Assembly (NCBI RefSeq): GCF_003385215.1
Contig: NZ_PQHW01000011.1
Span: 35,398-99,397, forward strand
Reading direction: 5' to 3'
Source of the DNA: Amycolatopsis thermalba
GTDB taxonomy: Bacteria; Actinomycetota; Actinomycetes; Mycobacteriales; Pseudonocardiaceae
Length of the DNA: 64,000 nt
A program made the translations under genes and the position numbers. Under the pieces are notes generated by a model. That model worked only from the letters and a program-made list of their open reading frames with translations. It was not told where the DNA came from and did no database searches. Below, in pieces: positions 51,017 to 58,125 of the stretch; the first letter of the stretch is position 1, and each line of letters starts with the position of its first letter.

Positions 51017-52153
51017 TCAACCCTGGTGGGTGAGGGTGGCGAGCAGCGCGGGCAGGCCGGCCGCGGCGGCCTTGCGCTGCCGTCGCGCGCCGCTGCCCTC
51101 GCGGCGCAGGCGTTCCAGGGTGATCGCCACCAGCTCCCGGTCACCGGTTTCGTCGAGCGCGGGTGCGACGTGGTCGACCAGTTCGGTGACGAGCTGCCAG
51201 GCCGGCATCCGGGTGGCGCGCAGCGGGTGGACTCCCTCGCCGTCGATCCCGTCCCGGGCCGCGGCCCACAGCGCGGCCGCGGCGACCTGTTCGGACATTT
51301 CCGGCGGCGCGGTGTCCTCGGCGAGCGCGCGGCGCACCAGGGCGCGGGACAGCACGGCCTGCAGAACCGCCTCGTCCACTGTGGACGTGGCATCGGCGAC
51401 GCGGAACTCCAGCGTCGGGAACGACGAGGACGGGCGGACGAGCCAGAACGACATCGACTCGTCGACCAGCGCGCCGCAGTCCACCAACCGCCGCACCTCG
51501 GCGCGGTAGGCCGCGTGATCGGGGAAGCGCGGCGGGATTCCCGCGCCGGGGAAGCGGGACTGCTGCACCATCCGCCAGCTGCCGTAGCCGGTGTCGCGGC
51601 CGCGGTCGAACGGCGAGTTCACCGACAGCGCGAGCAGCGTGGGCAGCCACGGGCGCAGGTGGTTCATGACCGCGACGGCTGCCTCCGGGCCGGGCACGCC
51701 GACGTGGACGTGGCAGCCGCACGCCTCGTAGTCGGCGACCATGCCGCGGTAGATCCGGTCGATGTCGCCGAAGCGGCCGTCCTGGTTCTCCGATGTGGAC
51801 GGTCCGGACAGGACCGGGGTGCCGCAGGAGGCGACGACGGCGCCGTGCACGCGGGCCGCGTCGGTGAGGGCCGTGCGGTTCATCACGAGCTGTTCGCGCA
51901 GGCGGCCGGCCTCGGTGCACACGCCGGTCGCGGTCTCCACCTGGGTGGCGCGCAGCTCGCGGTGCAGTTTCGCGCCGGGCGGCAGGGGCGGGTCGGCGGC
52001 CAGGATCGCGGCCGCGCGTGGCAGGGTCGCGCCGGTGGCGGGGTCGAGCAGCAGGAACTCCTCCTCGACGCCGATGGTCAGGCCGGCGGCAGTGGCCGGG
52101 TCGCCGGGCCCTGGATCACCGAGCCGTCCGTGGCGAATCGCGATCCGTGACAT
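51017..52153 (-). CDS. ybdK: Carboxylate-amine ligase / glutamate-cysteine ligase type 2 (YbdK-like)
   Basis: A 378-residue GCS2-family ligase with TIGVEEEFLLLDPATG near residue 25, HRELRATQVETATGVCTEAG, CGCHVHVGVPGPEAAVAVMN, LALSVNSPFDRGRDTGYGSW and FPTLEFRVADATSTVDEA. It forms a gamma-glutamyl-type amide, typically glutamate plus cysteine. The only in-frame ATG (52153) makes it overlap the upstream oxidoreductase by 76 bp; the conserved fold begins only at residue 25, just past the overlap. Confidence 0.87.
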   Translation of the reverse strand: MSRIAIRHGRLGDPGPGDPATAAGLTIGVEEEFLLLDPATGATLPRAAAILAADPPLPPGAKLHRELRATQVETATGVCTEAGRLREQLVMNRTALTDAARVHGAVVASCGTPVLSGPSTSENQDGRFGDIDRIYRGMVADYEACGCHVHVGVPGPEAAVAVMNHLRPWLPTLLALSVNSPFDRGRDTGYGSWRMVQQSRFPGAGIPPRFPDHAAYRAEVRRLVDCGALVDESMSFWLVRPSSSFPTLEFRVADATSTVDEAVLQAVLSRALVRRALAEDTAPPEMSEQVAAAALWAAARDGIDGEGVHPLRATRMPAWQLVTELVDHVAPALDETGDRELVAITLERLRREGSGARRQRKAAAAGLPALLATLTHQG

Positions 52154-53568
52154 GCGCAGTCCCAGGTCTTCTCGGCGTTGTTGAACGCGACCACGCAGCC
52201 CAGGTGGGTGCAGCGGGCGCTGACCTCCCGCAGCTGCCCGTCCTCGCCGCGGTAGGAGGCGACGACGTCGGCGCCGCGGCGGGACACCTTGGCGGTGCCC
52301 GGGGCGAGGTCGTCGGGGGTGGCGGTGAGGGCTCGGGAGTATCCGGTGACGTACTGCTTGCCGACCTTGACGCCGTCCTCGGCCAGGGTGACCGAGGACT
52401 TCAGGTCGAAGCGGTTCGGGTCGTAGAGGCTCGCGGCGGGGTGGTCGCCACCGGTGATCAGCTGGGTCAGGACGAGCCCGGCGGAGGTGCCGCCGGTCAT
52501 GCCCCACTGGCCGAAGCCGGTCGCCACCCACACGTTGCGGGTGGCCGGGTGGTAGCGGCCGATGTAGGGGACGTTGTCGAGGGTGGTCATGTCGTGGGCG
52601 GACCAGCGGTGGGTGGCCTTGGTGACGCCGAAGGTCGCGGCGGCCTCGGCGAGGCGGCGGTAGCGGGCCTCGACGTCGACCGGTTCACCCGTGCGGTAGT
52701 GCTCGCCGCCGACGATGACGTAGTGGCGGTCGCCTTCGGTGTGGCCGCGGATGGAGCGGTGGGTGACCGCGTCGAGGTACACCCCGGGCGGCGCCTGCCC
52801 GTCCCCGGCGACGACGAGGTCGCGGGTGATGTCCAGGCGGGCCCAGTAGAGGCCGCGGTCGAAGATCGGGTAGTGGGTGGCCACGACGACGTCGCGGGCT
52901 TTCACCTGGCCGCGGTCGGTGTGCACGGTGGGTGTGGGCCGCTCGTCCAGCTTGCGGGCGCGGACCCGCTCGACGATGCGGCCGCCGAGCTGCTCGATCG
53001 CGTCGGCGAGGCCCAGCAGCCAGCGGCGGGGGTGGAACTGGGCCTGGTCGACGAACCGGACCGCGCCGACGGTGGTGATCGGCAGGTCGACGTGCTCGAC
53101 GAAGTCCGCGGGCAACCCGGCCTCGGCGGCGGCCTCGGCCTCCTGCTGGAGCTTGCCGAGCTGGGCGCGGTCGGTGGAGTAGACGAAGCTGTCCCGCCGG
53201 ACGAAGCCGCAGTCGATGCCCAGCTCGGACGACGTGCGGGCCACCCACTCGATCGCCTCCAGCTGGGCGCGCCCGTACCGCGTGGCGGCTTGCCTGCCCT
53301 TGCGGGAGGTGAGGGTGGCGTACTTGAGGGCGTGCTGGGCGGAGAGCTTGGCGGTGGTGTGGCCGGAGACGCCGGAGGCCACCTCGGCGGCCTCGAGGAC
53401 GACGACTTGCCGTCCGGCGCGGGCGAGCCCGTAGGCGGTGGTGAGACCCGCGATGCCGGCCCCGATCACGACGACGTCCACCTCGGCGGGCAGATCACGC
53501 CCACCCCGGTCCGGCGCCGGAGCGGTCTCCACCCAGAGGGAACGGGGTTCAGGCAGCTCGATGCTCAC
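52078..53568 (-). CDS. FAD-dependent oxidoreductase with C-terminal Rieske domain
   Basis: A 496-residue two-domain protein. The N-terminal DAO-type flavin domain has VDVVVIGAGIAGLTTAYGLA near residue 30 and WVATGFGQWGMTGGTSAGLV near 365. Residues about 405-490 form a Rieske [2Fe-2S] domain with CTHLGC and CACHGSRF, the four ligands Cys-X-His and Cys-X2-His. This fusion is common in actinobacteria, with an unknown amine substrate. It is the first gene of a two-gene operon with the GCS2 ligase. Confidence 0.92.
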   Translation of the reverse strand: MSIELPEPRSLWVETAPAPDRGGRDLPAEVDVVVIGAGIAGLTTAYGLARAGRQVVVLEAAEVASGVSGHTTAKLSAQHALKYATLTSRKGRQAATRYGRAQLEAIEWVARTSSELGIDCGFVRRDSFVYSTDRAQLGKLQQEAEAAAEAGLPADFVEHVDLPITTVGAVRFVDQAQFHPRRWLLGLADAIEQLGGRIVERVRARKLDERPTPTVHTDRGQVKARDVVVATHYPIFDRGLYWARLDITRDLVVAGDGQAPPGVYLDAVTHRSIRGHTEGDRHYVIVGGEHYRTGEPVDVEARYRRLAEAAATFGVTKATHRWSAHDMTTLDNVPYIGRYHPATRNVWVATGFGQWGMTGGTSAGLVLTQLITGGDHPAASLYDPNRFDLKSSVTLAEDGVKVGKQYVTGYSRALTATPDDLAPGTAKVSRRGADVVASYRGEDGQLREVSARCTHLGCVVAFNNAEKTWDCACHGSRFATDGSVIQGPATRPLPPA

Positions 53569-53648
53569 GGCCCAGATTGCCCCGGAGCAACGAAACCGAA
53601 ACGCACCGGAGGGCGCGCAGCGCGGATCTTCGAACCCAAGGTAGCTGG

Positions 53649-53789
53649 GTGGTCATCCCGTCGCCTGACACGTGACGATCACTTTGAGCCAGGCCCGCAA
53701 CCCAGGCTCTCTCCGGCGGCCGAACATGCCAACCTTGCGGGCCTGGCTCAAAGTGATATGCACAAACCGGAAGGCGACGGGATGACCAC
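53649..53789. repeat. Two-tier cruciform element
   Basis: Outer arms 53649-53665 and 53773-53789 (GTGGTCATCCCGTCGCC and its complement) match over 17 of 17 bp. Inner arms 53678-53700 and 53735-53757 (beginning ATCACTTTGAGCCAGGCCCG) match over 23 of 23. The 34-nt loop lies between. No coding frame is conserved. It looks like a non-autonomous mobile palindrome or a strong RNA structure; the identity is not established. Confidence 0.85.
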
Positions 53790-53877
53790 ACAGCGACCAC
53801 CTCGCCAAGGCGAGACGAGGCACCCCTTGGTCATCCCGGAGCCTGCCCGTCCGGCGAGGACATCTTTTGATCTTTAG

Positions 53878-53946
53878 AGGTGACGTTGGGCAGGCGAAGA
53901 GCCCGCCCTACGGGCGGATGGCGCCTACGGCGCCAAAAGGTCACCT
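53878..53946. repeat. Predicted three-way-junction palindrome
   Basis: AGGTGAC (53878-53884) closes with GTCACCT (53940-53946). Inside are two adjacent hairpins, each with a TAC loop: CCGCCC-TAC-GGGCGG (53903-53917) and TGGCGCC-TAC-GGCGCCA (53919-53935). Confidence 0.65.
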
Positions 53947-53954
53947 TACGACCA

Positions 53955-54072
53955 CCCCCGCCCCCGATGCCTGATTGTGTTTCAGTCGCCGAGCAGGCGT
54001 GTCAAGGCGGGAAAGAGTACCTTGACACGCCTGCTCGGCGACCAAAGACCGGCTGTGGATCGGGGGCGGGGG
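53955..54072. repeat. Nested palindromic element, copy 2
   Basis: Inner arms 53985-54007 and 54020-54042 (GTCGCCGAGCAGGCGTGTCA...) match over 23 of 23 bp with a 12-nt loop CGGGAAAGAGTA. Outer arms CCCCCGCCCCCGAT (53955-53968) and its complement (54059-54072) match over 14 of 14. Arrangement and the GTCAAGGCGGGAAAG core are as in copy 1 at 41420-41520. Confidence 0.85.
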
Positions 54073-54090
54073 AGGTCTGGGGCGTGGTCG

Positions 54091-54173
54091 GTCCACTTGC
54101 GTTGCCGGCCGCCGGTCATGCAGAAGGCTTCGGCCCTGGGCGTAGCCGGGCCGCTTGCGTTGCCGGCTTCCGG
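54091..54173 (+). repeat. Two copies of a 25-bp TTGCGTTGCCGGC repeat, left of the IS
   Basis: GTCCACTTGCGTTGCCGGCC (from 54091) and GGGCCGCTTGCGTTGCCGGC (from 54148) are copies of a unit also present right of the transposase at 55621-55646 (GGGCCACCTGCGTTGCCGGC). Confidence 0.75.
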
Positions 54174-54243
54174 TGGTCGTGTCCCCGGTGGTGGTGGAAG
54201 TTCGGGTCTGTTCGGCGTGGCTGGCCGCGTGGAGGGGGCCATC

Positions 54244-55548
54244 GCGTGAGTCTCTGCAGGAACCCGCCAAGGAACCCGTAGAGAGGTATCACGCGATGGC
54301 CCTGGACCAGTCTGCCCTGCTCGAAGTTCTGGATGCACTCAAGGTCGCCGATGTTGGGGATCGTGTCCGTCAGGCGGCGGAGACGATCTATCAGGCGTTG
54401 ATCGAGGCCGAGCTCACCGAGACCATCGGCGCAGCCCTGCACGAACGCACCGAGCACCGCACCGCTCAGCGCAACGGGCACCGCACCCGCACGCTGTCGA
54501 CCACGGCCGGGGATCTGGAGCTGCGGATACCGAAGCTGCGCACCGGCTCGTTCTTCCCGTCGCTGCTGGAGCGGCGCCGTCGGGTGGACCAGGCCCTGTT
54601 CGCGGTGGTGATGGAGGCCTACTTGCACGGCGTCTCCACTCGCAAGGTCGATGATCTGGTCAAAGCCCTCGGCGCGGACAGCGGCATCTCCAAGTCCGAG
54701 GTGAGCAGGATCTGCGCCGACCTGGACACCGAGGTGGGCGCGTTCCGCGACCGGTCACTGGCCGAGCAGCCGTTTCCCTACGTGTTCCTCGACGCCACCT
54801 ACTGCAAGGCCAGAGTCAACCATCGCGTCGTGTCCCAGGCCGTGGTGATCGCCACCGGCGTCCGCGCCGATGGATGGCGCGAAGTGTTGGGCTTCGCCGT
54901 CGGCGATTCCGAGGACGGCGCCTTCTGGACCGCCTTCCTCCGCTCGCTCAAGGCCCGCGGGCTGGGTGGGGTGCAACTGGTCATCTCCGATGCCCACACC
55001 GGCCTGACACAGGCCATCTCCGCGGTCCTGCTGGGCGCGGCCTGGCAACGCTGCCGGGTTCACTTCCTGCGCAACGTGCTGGCCCAGGTTCCCAAAGGCA
55101 GCTCCGAGATGGTCGCCGCCGCGATCCGCACCATCTTCGCCCAACCCAAAGCCGACATGGTGCGCGAGCAGCTCCACGTGATCGCCGGCATGCTCGGACG
55201 GCAATCCGCCAAGGTCGAAACCATGCTGCGCGACGCCGCGCCCGACCTGCTCGCCTTCGCCGATTTCCCCGTCGCGCACTGGAAGAAAATCTGGTCCACC
55301 AACCCGCTCGAGCGACTCAACAAGGAAGTCAAACGCCGCACCGACGTCGTCGGCGTCTTCCCCAACCCCGCCGCCCTGCTCCGCCTCGCCGGCGCTGTCC
55401 TCGTCGAGGCCCACGACGAATGGCAAACCAACGACCGCCGCTACCTCTCCGACAACACCATGGCCCTGCTCACCAACCCCACCACCCAGGACGAGGTAGC
55501 CACACACGAGTTGATGACGGCATGATCTAACCCAGCAGAGCCTCACGC
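54244..55548 (+). mobile_element. IS256-family insertion sequence
   Basis: The transposase gene is bracketed by GCGTGAGTCTCTGCAGG (54244-54260) and the inverted CCAGCAGAGCCTCACGC (55532-55548), matching at 15 of 17 positions, as expected of IS256-type terminal repeats. The right end continues outward into ACCGAGTTACACCACTCCAC, a typical IS256 end, but the left side lacks that part, so the true ends lie slightly outside and the left end seems degraded. No target duplication could be identified. Confidence 0.75.
54296..55525 (+). CDS. IS256-family transposase
   Basis: A 409-residue mutator-type DDE transposase, apparently intact. Motifs are TEHRTAQRNGHRTRTLSTTA, the first Asp in YVFLDATYCKARV (near 165), the second in VISDAHTGLTQAIS (near 230), the conserved WQRCRVHFLRNVLAQVPK, and the Glu in STNPLERLNKEVKRRTDVVG (near 340). 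The ATG at 54296 gives the usual start MALDQSALLEVLDALK; the frame open upstream has no coding quality. Confidence 0.93.
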   Translation: MALDQSALLEVLDALKVADVGDRVRQAAETIYQALIEAELTETIGAALHERTEHRTAQRNGHRTRTLSTTAGDLELRIPKLRTGSFFPSLLERRRRVDQALFAVVMEAYLHGVSTRKVDDLVKALGADSGISKSEVSRICADLDTEVGAFRDRSLAEQPFPYVFLDATYCKARVNHRVVSQAVVIATGVRADGWREVLGFAVGDSEDGAFWTAFLRSLKARGLGGVQLVISDAHTGLTQAISAVLLGAAWQRCRVHFLRNVLAQVPKGSSEMVAAAIRTIFAQPKADMVREQLHVIAGMLGRQSAKVETMLRDAAPDLLAFADFPVAHWKKIWSTNPLERLNKEVKRRTDVVGVFPNPAALLRLAGAVLVEAHDEWQTNDRRYLSDNTMALLTNPTTQDEVATHELMTA

Positions 55549-55580
55549 ACCGAGTTACACCACTCCACGGGACGCGACCC

Positions 55581-55670
55581 TTCCGGTTCGCAGGGCTGCC
55601 GCGCGGTCAGGTTGATTGCCGGGCCACCTGCGTTGCCGGCTTCCGGTTCGTAGGGCTGCCGCGCGGTCAG
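55581..55670 (+). repeat. 30-bp direct repeats right of the IS
   Basis: TTCCGGTTCGCAGGGCTGCC and the following GCGCGGTCAG (55581-55610) recur at 55641-55670 with one C-to-T change. The third 25-bp TGCGTTGCCGGCTTCCGG unit (55621-55646) runs into the second copy, linking this array with the one left of the IS. Confidence 0.75.
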
Positions 55671-55707
55671 CCGGGTACCGGCCCACTCCCCGTGCCGGCC
55701 CACCACC

Positions 55708-56769
55708 CTACTTCGTCACGGTCCGCCAGGCCTCACTCCTTCTTCCCGGCTCATAAACCGAATCCAGCCGCTTCGCGGTCACTCCGCCGAGGCCGTTCGC
55801 CAGGCTCGCCGCCAGTACGTCCGCTCCGCCGCCCTCGTACGAATCCGGCGTTCGCCAATACTCCCCCGCCAGCTTCAGCTTTCGCAGGCGCGCGCGGCGT
55901 TTCCGGTACGGCACTTCCAGCAGCGACTTTCCATCAATGTGCAGCACGTCGAACGGCAGGAACAGCACCGGCGATCGCTCGGCCAAGCGCTTCACCGATC
56001 GTGGCTCCGCCGACACCCGCGTCTTCAGCGCCGTCCGGCTCGGGCGGCCCTCCTCCAGCACGATCAGCTCCCCGTCCAGCAGGACCTCCGTCGCCCCCAG
56101 TGACTCGCCCAGGGCGCGCAGCTCGGGGTACCGCACGGTGACGTCCTCGCCCGTCCGATCACGCACCGTGATCCGCCCGCCCTCCACCCGGACCTGCACC
56201 CGCTCGCCCTGCCAGCGGAACTCGTACGCCCATCCGTCGTCATCCGGCGGCAGCGCGCCGGACCGCGCCTGCATCGGCTTCACGAACTCCGGCAGCTCCT
56301 CCCCGCTGCCCCGGTCCACCCGCCGCACCAGCCAGTCCCGCGACTCGGAACCCTTGTGGCTGTTCACGAACACGAACCGGCCCCGCACCCGCGACCCGTG
56401 CAGGTCCACCTCGACCTTGTGGTCGTTCCAGTGCAGCACCTCGTACGTGCCGCGGTCCCAGATCAACATCTTTCCGCCGCCGTACTCGCCCTTCGGGATC
56501 TCCCCTTCGAAGGCCGCGTACTCCAGCGGGTGGTCCTCGGTGTGCACCGCCAGTCGCGGCGGTCCGGGGCGTTGCGGCAACCCCTTCGGCACCGCCCACG
56601 ACACCAGCACCCCGTTCCGCTCGAACCGCACGTCCCAGTGCAGCCGGCGGGCGTGGTGCTCCTGGATGACGAACACGTCGTCGTCGCCCCGCGGCACCAC
56701 CCGGTCGGGCATCGGTTCCGGCGTCCGCTTCGGATCGCGTTTGCGCCGGTACTCGCTGAGATCGGGCAC
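55708..56769 (-). CDS. LigD-like 3'-phosphoesterase fused to a degenerate ligase domain
   Basis: A 353-residue protein. Residues 25-155 are a LigD-type phosphoesterase with its metal ligands (FVIQEHHARRLHWDVRFE, His38/39, His44, Asp46, and VHTEDHPLEYAAFEGEIPKG). Residues 165-353 resemble the nucleotidyltransferase of ATP-dependent DNA ligases, with LLDGELIVLEEGRPS and GVTAKRLDSVYEPG. The nucleotide-binding motif ExKxDG reads EFRWQG (183-188), so the catalytic Lys is Arg and the Asp is Gln. No OB domain follows. It can probably trim 3' ends, but should not adenylate. Confidence 0.85.
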   Translation of the reverse strand: MPDLSEYRRKRDPKRTPEPMPDRVVPRGDDDVFVIQEHHARRLHWDVRFERNGVLVSWAVPKGLPQRPGPPRLAVHTEDHPLEYAAFEGEIPKGEYGGGKMLIWDRGTYEVLHWNDHKVEVDLHGSRVRGRFVFVNSHKGSESRDWLVRRVDRGSGEELPEFVKPMQARSGALPPDDDGWAYEFRWQGERVQVRVEGGRITVRDRTGEDVTVRYPELRALGESLGATEVLLDGELIVLEEGRPSRTALKTRVSAEPRSVKRLAERSPVLFLPFDVLHIDGKSLLEVPYRKRRARLRKLKLAGEYWRTPDSYEGGGADVLAASLANGLGGVTAKRLDSVYEPGRRSEAWRTVTK

Positions 56770-56832
56770 GTGGCCGAGGTTACCCGCCTCACCCGGCGGT
56801 GTTTACCGAACTCCGACAACGGGGATCAGTTC

Positions 56833-58119
56833 GTGGTGAGTGAAACCGACATCTTCGTGCTGGGACTCGACGACGCGAACCTGCGCACCCTGCGACGCGT
56901 GCCGGGAGCGGAGAACTACCGCTACCACCAGCTCCTCACGCAGGCAGACGTGCAGGAGGGCGAGATCCCGATCGCCGACCTCATCGACAGAGCCGTGGCC
57001 GAGCTGGACGCCTTCGACGGCGAGATCGGCGCCATCGTGGGCTACTGGGACTTCCCGGTCACCACCATGGTGCCCATCCTGGGCCGCCGCTACGGCCTGC
57101 CCACCCCGAACCTCGAAGGCGTGCTCAAGTGCGAGCACAAGTACTGGAGCCGCCTGGAACAGCGGAAAGCCACCGACGCGATCCCGAACTTCGCGCTGGT
57201 CGACCTCGACGGCGACCCGAAACCACCGGCGGGACTGTCGTTCCCCATGTGGCTCAAGCCGGTCAAGTCGTTCTCCTCCGAACTGGCCTTCCACGTCAAG
57301 GACGAGGACGACTTCGTCAAGGCCGTCGAGGAGATCCGCGCCGGGATCGGGCGCGTGGGCAAGCCGTTCCAGTACATCCTGGACCAGGTGACCGGCGTCG
57401 ACATCCCGCCGGAGATCGCCGAGGCGGGAGCGCTCGCCGCCCTCGCCGAGGAGGAGATGACCGGCCAGCAGGCGGCCACCGAGGGTTACGTCCACGACGG
57501 CGAGGTCGTCGTCTACGGCGCGCTGGACTCGCTGAACTACCCGGACAGCTCGTCGTTCCTGCGCCACCAGTACCCCTCGCAGCTGCCCGAGCCGATCGTG
57601 GCGAAGATGCTCGACGTCTCCAAGAAGGTCATCGAGCAGATCGGCCTGAACAACTCCACGTTCTCCATCGAGTTCTTCTGCCGGCCCGACACCGGCGAGG
57701 TGAAGCTGCTGGAGATCAACCCGCGGCACTCGCAGTCGCACGCCGAGATGTTCGAGGACGTCGACGGTGTGCCCGACCACTACAACATGATCGAGCTGGG
57801 ACTGGGCCGCCGCCCGGAGATGCCGCACGACGAGGGCGAGTACAAGATCGCGGCCAAGTGGTACCACCGCCGCTTCACCGACGGTATCGTCAAACACGTC
57901 CCGACCCAGGAGGAAATGCAGCGGCTGCAGCGGGAGATCCCCGGCGTCGAGGTGGACATCGCGCCCGCCGAGGGCCAGCGTCTGTCCGATATGGACGCCC
58001 AGGACAGCTACAGCTTCGAGCTGGCGTTCGTCTACGTCGGCGCGGACAGCGAGGCCGAGCTGAAGGACAAGTACCAGCGCACGATCGACTCGCTGGAGTT
58101 CGAGTTCGAGGAGGTTTGA
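56833..58119 (+). CDS. ATP-grasp domain protein
   Basis: A 428-residue ATP-grasp enzyme beginning at GTG 56833 (or 56836). The N-terminal Rossmann-like part includes IGAIVGYWDFPVTTMVPILG. The ATP-binding core has FPMWLKPVKSFSSELAFHVK, EGYVHDGEVVVYGALDSLNY, and metal ligands in STFSIEFFCRPDTG and VKLLEINPRHSQSHAEMFED. Such enzymes join a carboxylate to an amine or thiol through an acyl phosphate; the substrates are unknown. It is first of a five-gene same-strand series and 6 bp from the CocE hydrolase. It is divergent from the LigD-like gene. Confidence 0.85.
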   Translation: MVSETDIFVLGLDDANLRTLRRVPGAENYRYHQLLTQADVQEGEIPIADLIDRAVAELDAFDGEIGAIVGYWDFPVTTMVPILGRRYGLPTPNLEGVLKCEHKYWSRLEQRKATDAIPNFALVDLDGDPKPPAGLSFPMWLKPVKSFSSELAFHVKDEDDFVKAVEEIRAGIGRVGKPFQYILDQVTGVDIPPEIAEAGALAALAEEEMTGQQAATEGYVHDGEVVVYGALDSLNYPDSSSFLRHQYPSQLPEPIVAKMLDVSKKVIEQIGLNNSTFSIEFFCRPDTGEVKLLEINPRHSQSHAEMFEDVDGVPDHYNMIELGLGRRPEMPHDEGEYKIAAKWYHRRFTDGIVKHVPTQEEMQRLQREIPGVEVDIAPAEGQRLSDMDAQDSYSFELAFVYVGADSEAELKDKYQRTIDSLEFEFEEV

Positions 58120-58125
58120 TCGGAT

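Larger units (their letters stand above)
53569..54295. other. Palindrome-rich intergenic region before the IS256 element
   Basis: This 727-bp stretch has no credible gene. It holds, in order, a long cruciform (53649-53789), a predicted three-way junction (53878-53946), copy 2 of the nested palindrome (53955-54072), two 25-bp repeats (54091, 54148) and the probable left inverted repeat of the transposon (54244-54260). Lower coding bias and a TTTTGATCTTTAGA stretch near 53865 contrast with the flanks. Confidence 0.7.

Noticed and set aside
53649..54072. Plasmid or integrative-element origin
   Set aside because: Palindromes are abundant, but no replication, integrase or transfer gene is near and there are no iterons.
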